NCBI GenBank assembly: GCA_964400355.1
Contig: CAYNTO010000029.1
Coordinates: 1 to 31,967 of the forward strand
DNA: 31,967 nt
Source of the DNA: JACKAL01 sp964400355
GTDB lineage: Bacteria; Bdellovibrionota; Bdellovibrionia; Bdellovibrionales; JAGQZY01
Direction: 5' to 3'
The translations under genes and the position numbers were made by a program. Positions 30,688 through 31,967 of the stretch are shown here, piece by piece (positions within the stretch are counted from its first letter, which is position 1; each line of letters opens with the position of its first letter). The notes below the pieces were generated by a model that did not search any database, had not been told where the DNA came from, and saw only the letters and a list, made by a program, of their open reading frames with translations.

Positions 30688-31967
30688 ATGATCTACATTA
30701 AAAATTTGGAAAACGAAGAGTACTTAGCGGCGTATAAGAAATCTCTGGAAAAACGCAACTACGATGCGGGAAATCTCAACGTGGTGCTCGAAAAGAACAT
30801 CGCACGTCGCAAAGCTCTGACCGAGATGGAAACCAAAAAAGCGTTTCAAAACAAACAGAGCGAAGTGATCGGTCTTAAAAAGCGCAACAAAGAAGATGCC
30901 ACTTCTGAACTTGCCGAGATGCAAATCGTAAGTCAGGAAATTAAAACTCTCGAGAAAACAGCAAAAGATGCGGAAGCAGAGTTGCAAGAGCTTTTGATCA
31001 ATCTTCCCAACAAAGCCAACGATATGGTCCCAGCGGGAAAGAGCGAAGCCGACAACGTGGTGGTTAAAACTGTAGGTGAGCCCAAAAAATTCTCGTTTGC
31101 ACCAAAGGCTCACGATGAGTTGGGACAAAAATTAAACATTCTTGATTTCGACCGTGCAGGTAAAGTCACCGGCGCACGCTTTACCTTTTTAAAAGGTATG
31201 GGCGCACGCCTTGAGCGTGCCTTGATCAGCCTCATGATGGACGTGCATTCCGACAAACACGGCTACACCGAAATGATTCCCCCATACATGGTGAATGCAA
31301 ATTCCATGTACGGCACCGGAAACTTTCCAAAATTTAAGGCCGACGTATTTGGACTTGAGGGGACGCCGTACTTTTTGATTCCTACGGCGGAAGTTCCTGT
31401 AACCAATTATTACAATGGTGAAATTTTAGAGGAAAAAGACCTCCCGCAAAAGTTTGCAGCTTTCAGCGCCTGCTTTCGCTCCGAGGCGGGAAGTTACGGC
31501 AAAGACACCAAAGGTTTGATCCGTCAGCATCAGTTTCACAAAGTGGAGCTCATGTGTTTTGTTCATCCCGACAAATCCTATGAAGAGCACGAAAAGCTCG
31601 TCACGTGCGCCGAAGAAATCCTCAACCAATTGGAACTCCCGTATCGCCGCGCTTTATTGTGCGCGGGTGATATGAGCCCGAATGCGGCCAAGTGTTTTGA
31701 TCTGGAAGTGTGGTTGCCGGCACAAAACACGTATCGTGAAATCAGTTCGTGCTCCAACTTCGAAGACTACCAAGCTCGCCGCGCCGAAATTCGCTTCCGC
31801 CCGAGTGGCGGCGGCAAACCGCAGTATGTGCACACGCTAAACGGCTCTGGTCTCGCGGTGGGCAGAACACTGGTGGCCATCCTGGAAAACTTCCAACACG
31901 AAGACGGCTCCATCAAAATTCCAAAAGTGTTAGTGCCCTATATGGGCGGGGTGAGCGAGATCAAGTA
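30688..31967 (+). CDS. serS: Seryl-tRNA synthetase (reaches window edge)
   Basis: The frame from the ATG at 30688 (MIYIKNLENEEYLAAYKKSL) stays open for 426 codons to the end of the window, whose last two bases are TA. SerRS proteins are about 425-430 residues, so the stop codon may be exactly the codon cut by the window edge. The N-terminal coiled-coil arm (residues ~25-105) binds the tRNA. Class II motif 2 (CFRSEAGSYGKDTKGLIRQH) and motif 3 (NGSGLAVGRTLVAILEN) are present, with TAEVPVTN and the serine-site residues. It starts 22 nt after the previous gene. Confidence 0.97.
   Translation, partial: MIYIKNLENEEYLAAYKKSLEKRNYDAGNLNVVLEKNIARRKALTEMETKKAFQNKQSEVIGLKKRNKEDATSELAEMQIVSQEIKTLEKTAKDAEAELQELLINLPNKANDMVPAGKSEADNVVVKTVGEPKKFSFAPKAHDELGQKLNILDFDRAGKVTGARFTFLKGMGARLERALISLMMDVHSDKHGYTEMIPPYMVNANSMYGTGNFPKFKADVFGLEGTPYFLIPTAEVPVTNYYNGEILEEKDLPQKFAAFSACFRSEAGSYGKDTKGLIRQHQFHKVELMCFVHPDKSYEEHEKLVTCAEEILNQLELPYRRALLCAGDMSPNAAKCFDLEVWLPAQNTYREISSCSNFEDYQARRAEIRFRPSGGGKPQYVHTLNGSGLAVGRTLVAILENFQHEDGSIKIPKVLVPYMGGVSEIK

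Overview
This window looks like a chromosomal segment from a Bdellovibrio-like bacterium (Bdellovibrionota). That assignment is an inference. It rests on roughly 50 % GC, the gene families present, and a compact Tad/Flp pilus locus next to a YD-repeat protein gene. From memory, that arrangement resembles the neighbourhood of the Bdellovibrio bacteriovorus host-interaction (hit) locus bd0108-bd0109. No database search was possible.

Layout. The 3' end of groEL (1-573) is followed by a strong intrinsic terminator and a perfect 33-bp inverted repeat (697-846). Two envelope genes converge on a shared terminator: a small outer-membrane barrel (999-1517, +) and a larger periplasmic/barrel protein (1604-3190, -). 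Next comes a plus-strand pair, a CheY-like single-domain receiver (3410-3790) overlapping a small membrane protein (3783-4124). Convergent with that pair is a long minus-strand tad operon running from 13658 down to 4131. In transcription order it encodes a Flp pilin, a leaderless Flp-like protein, the prepilin peptidase CpaA/TadV, three TadE/G-like pseudopilins, CpaB/RcpC, the secretin CpaC/RcpA, a fused CpaE/TadZ-CpaF/TadA ATPase, TadB and a secreted YD/RHS-repeat protein. Most junctions overlap by 1-4 nt or are separated by 1 nt, so translational coupling is likely. No tadC is present.

The rest is mainly housekeeping. ligA (-) is divergent from gatC-gatA-gatB (+), which is followed by a DUF192 protein and a LysM lipoprotein with a C-terminal membrane anchor. 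A PilZ-like gene (-) is convergent with the lipoprotein gene. Then come rho (with a glycine/asparagine-rich disordered extension), rpmE, and a tightly packed plus-strand series prfA-prmC-murA-GYF/TPR protein-small membrane protein-serS. serS runs to the window edge. prmC appears to start at TTG and the TPR gene at GTG.

The functional core of the accessory part is the pilus. CpaA processes Flp and the pseudopilins, the CpaE-CpaF fusion powers and probably positions assembly on the TadB platform, and the secretin with CpaB forms the outer-membrane exit. The YD-repeat protein and the nearby small membrane protein/receiver pair are candidates for surface display or for signalling linked to the pilus. 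The most interesting points are the ATPase fusion, the YD-repeat gene embedded in the tad operon, the leaderless pilin-like gene, the Rho extension and the long inverted repeat.
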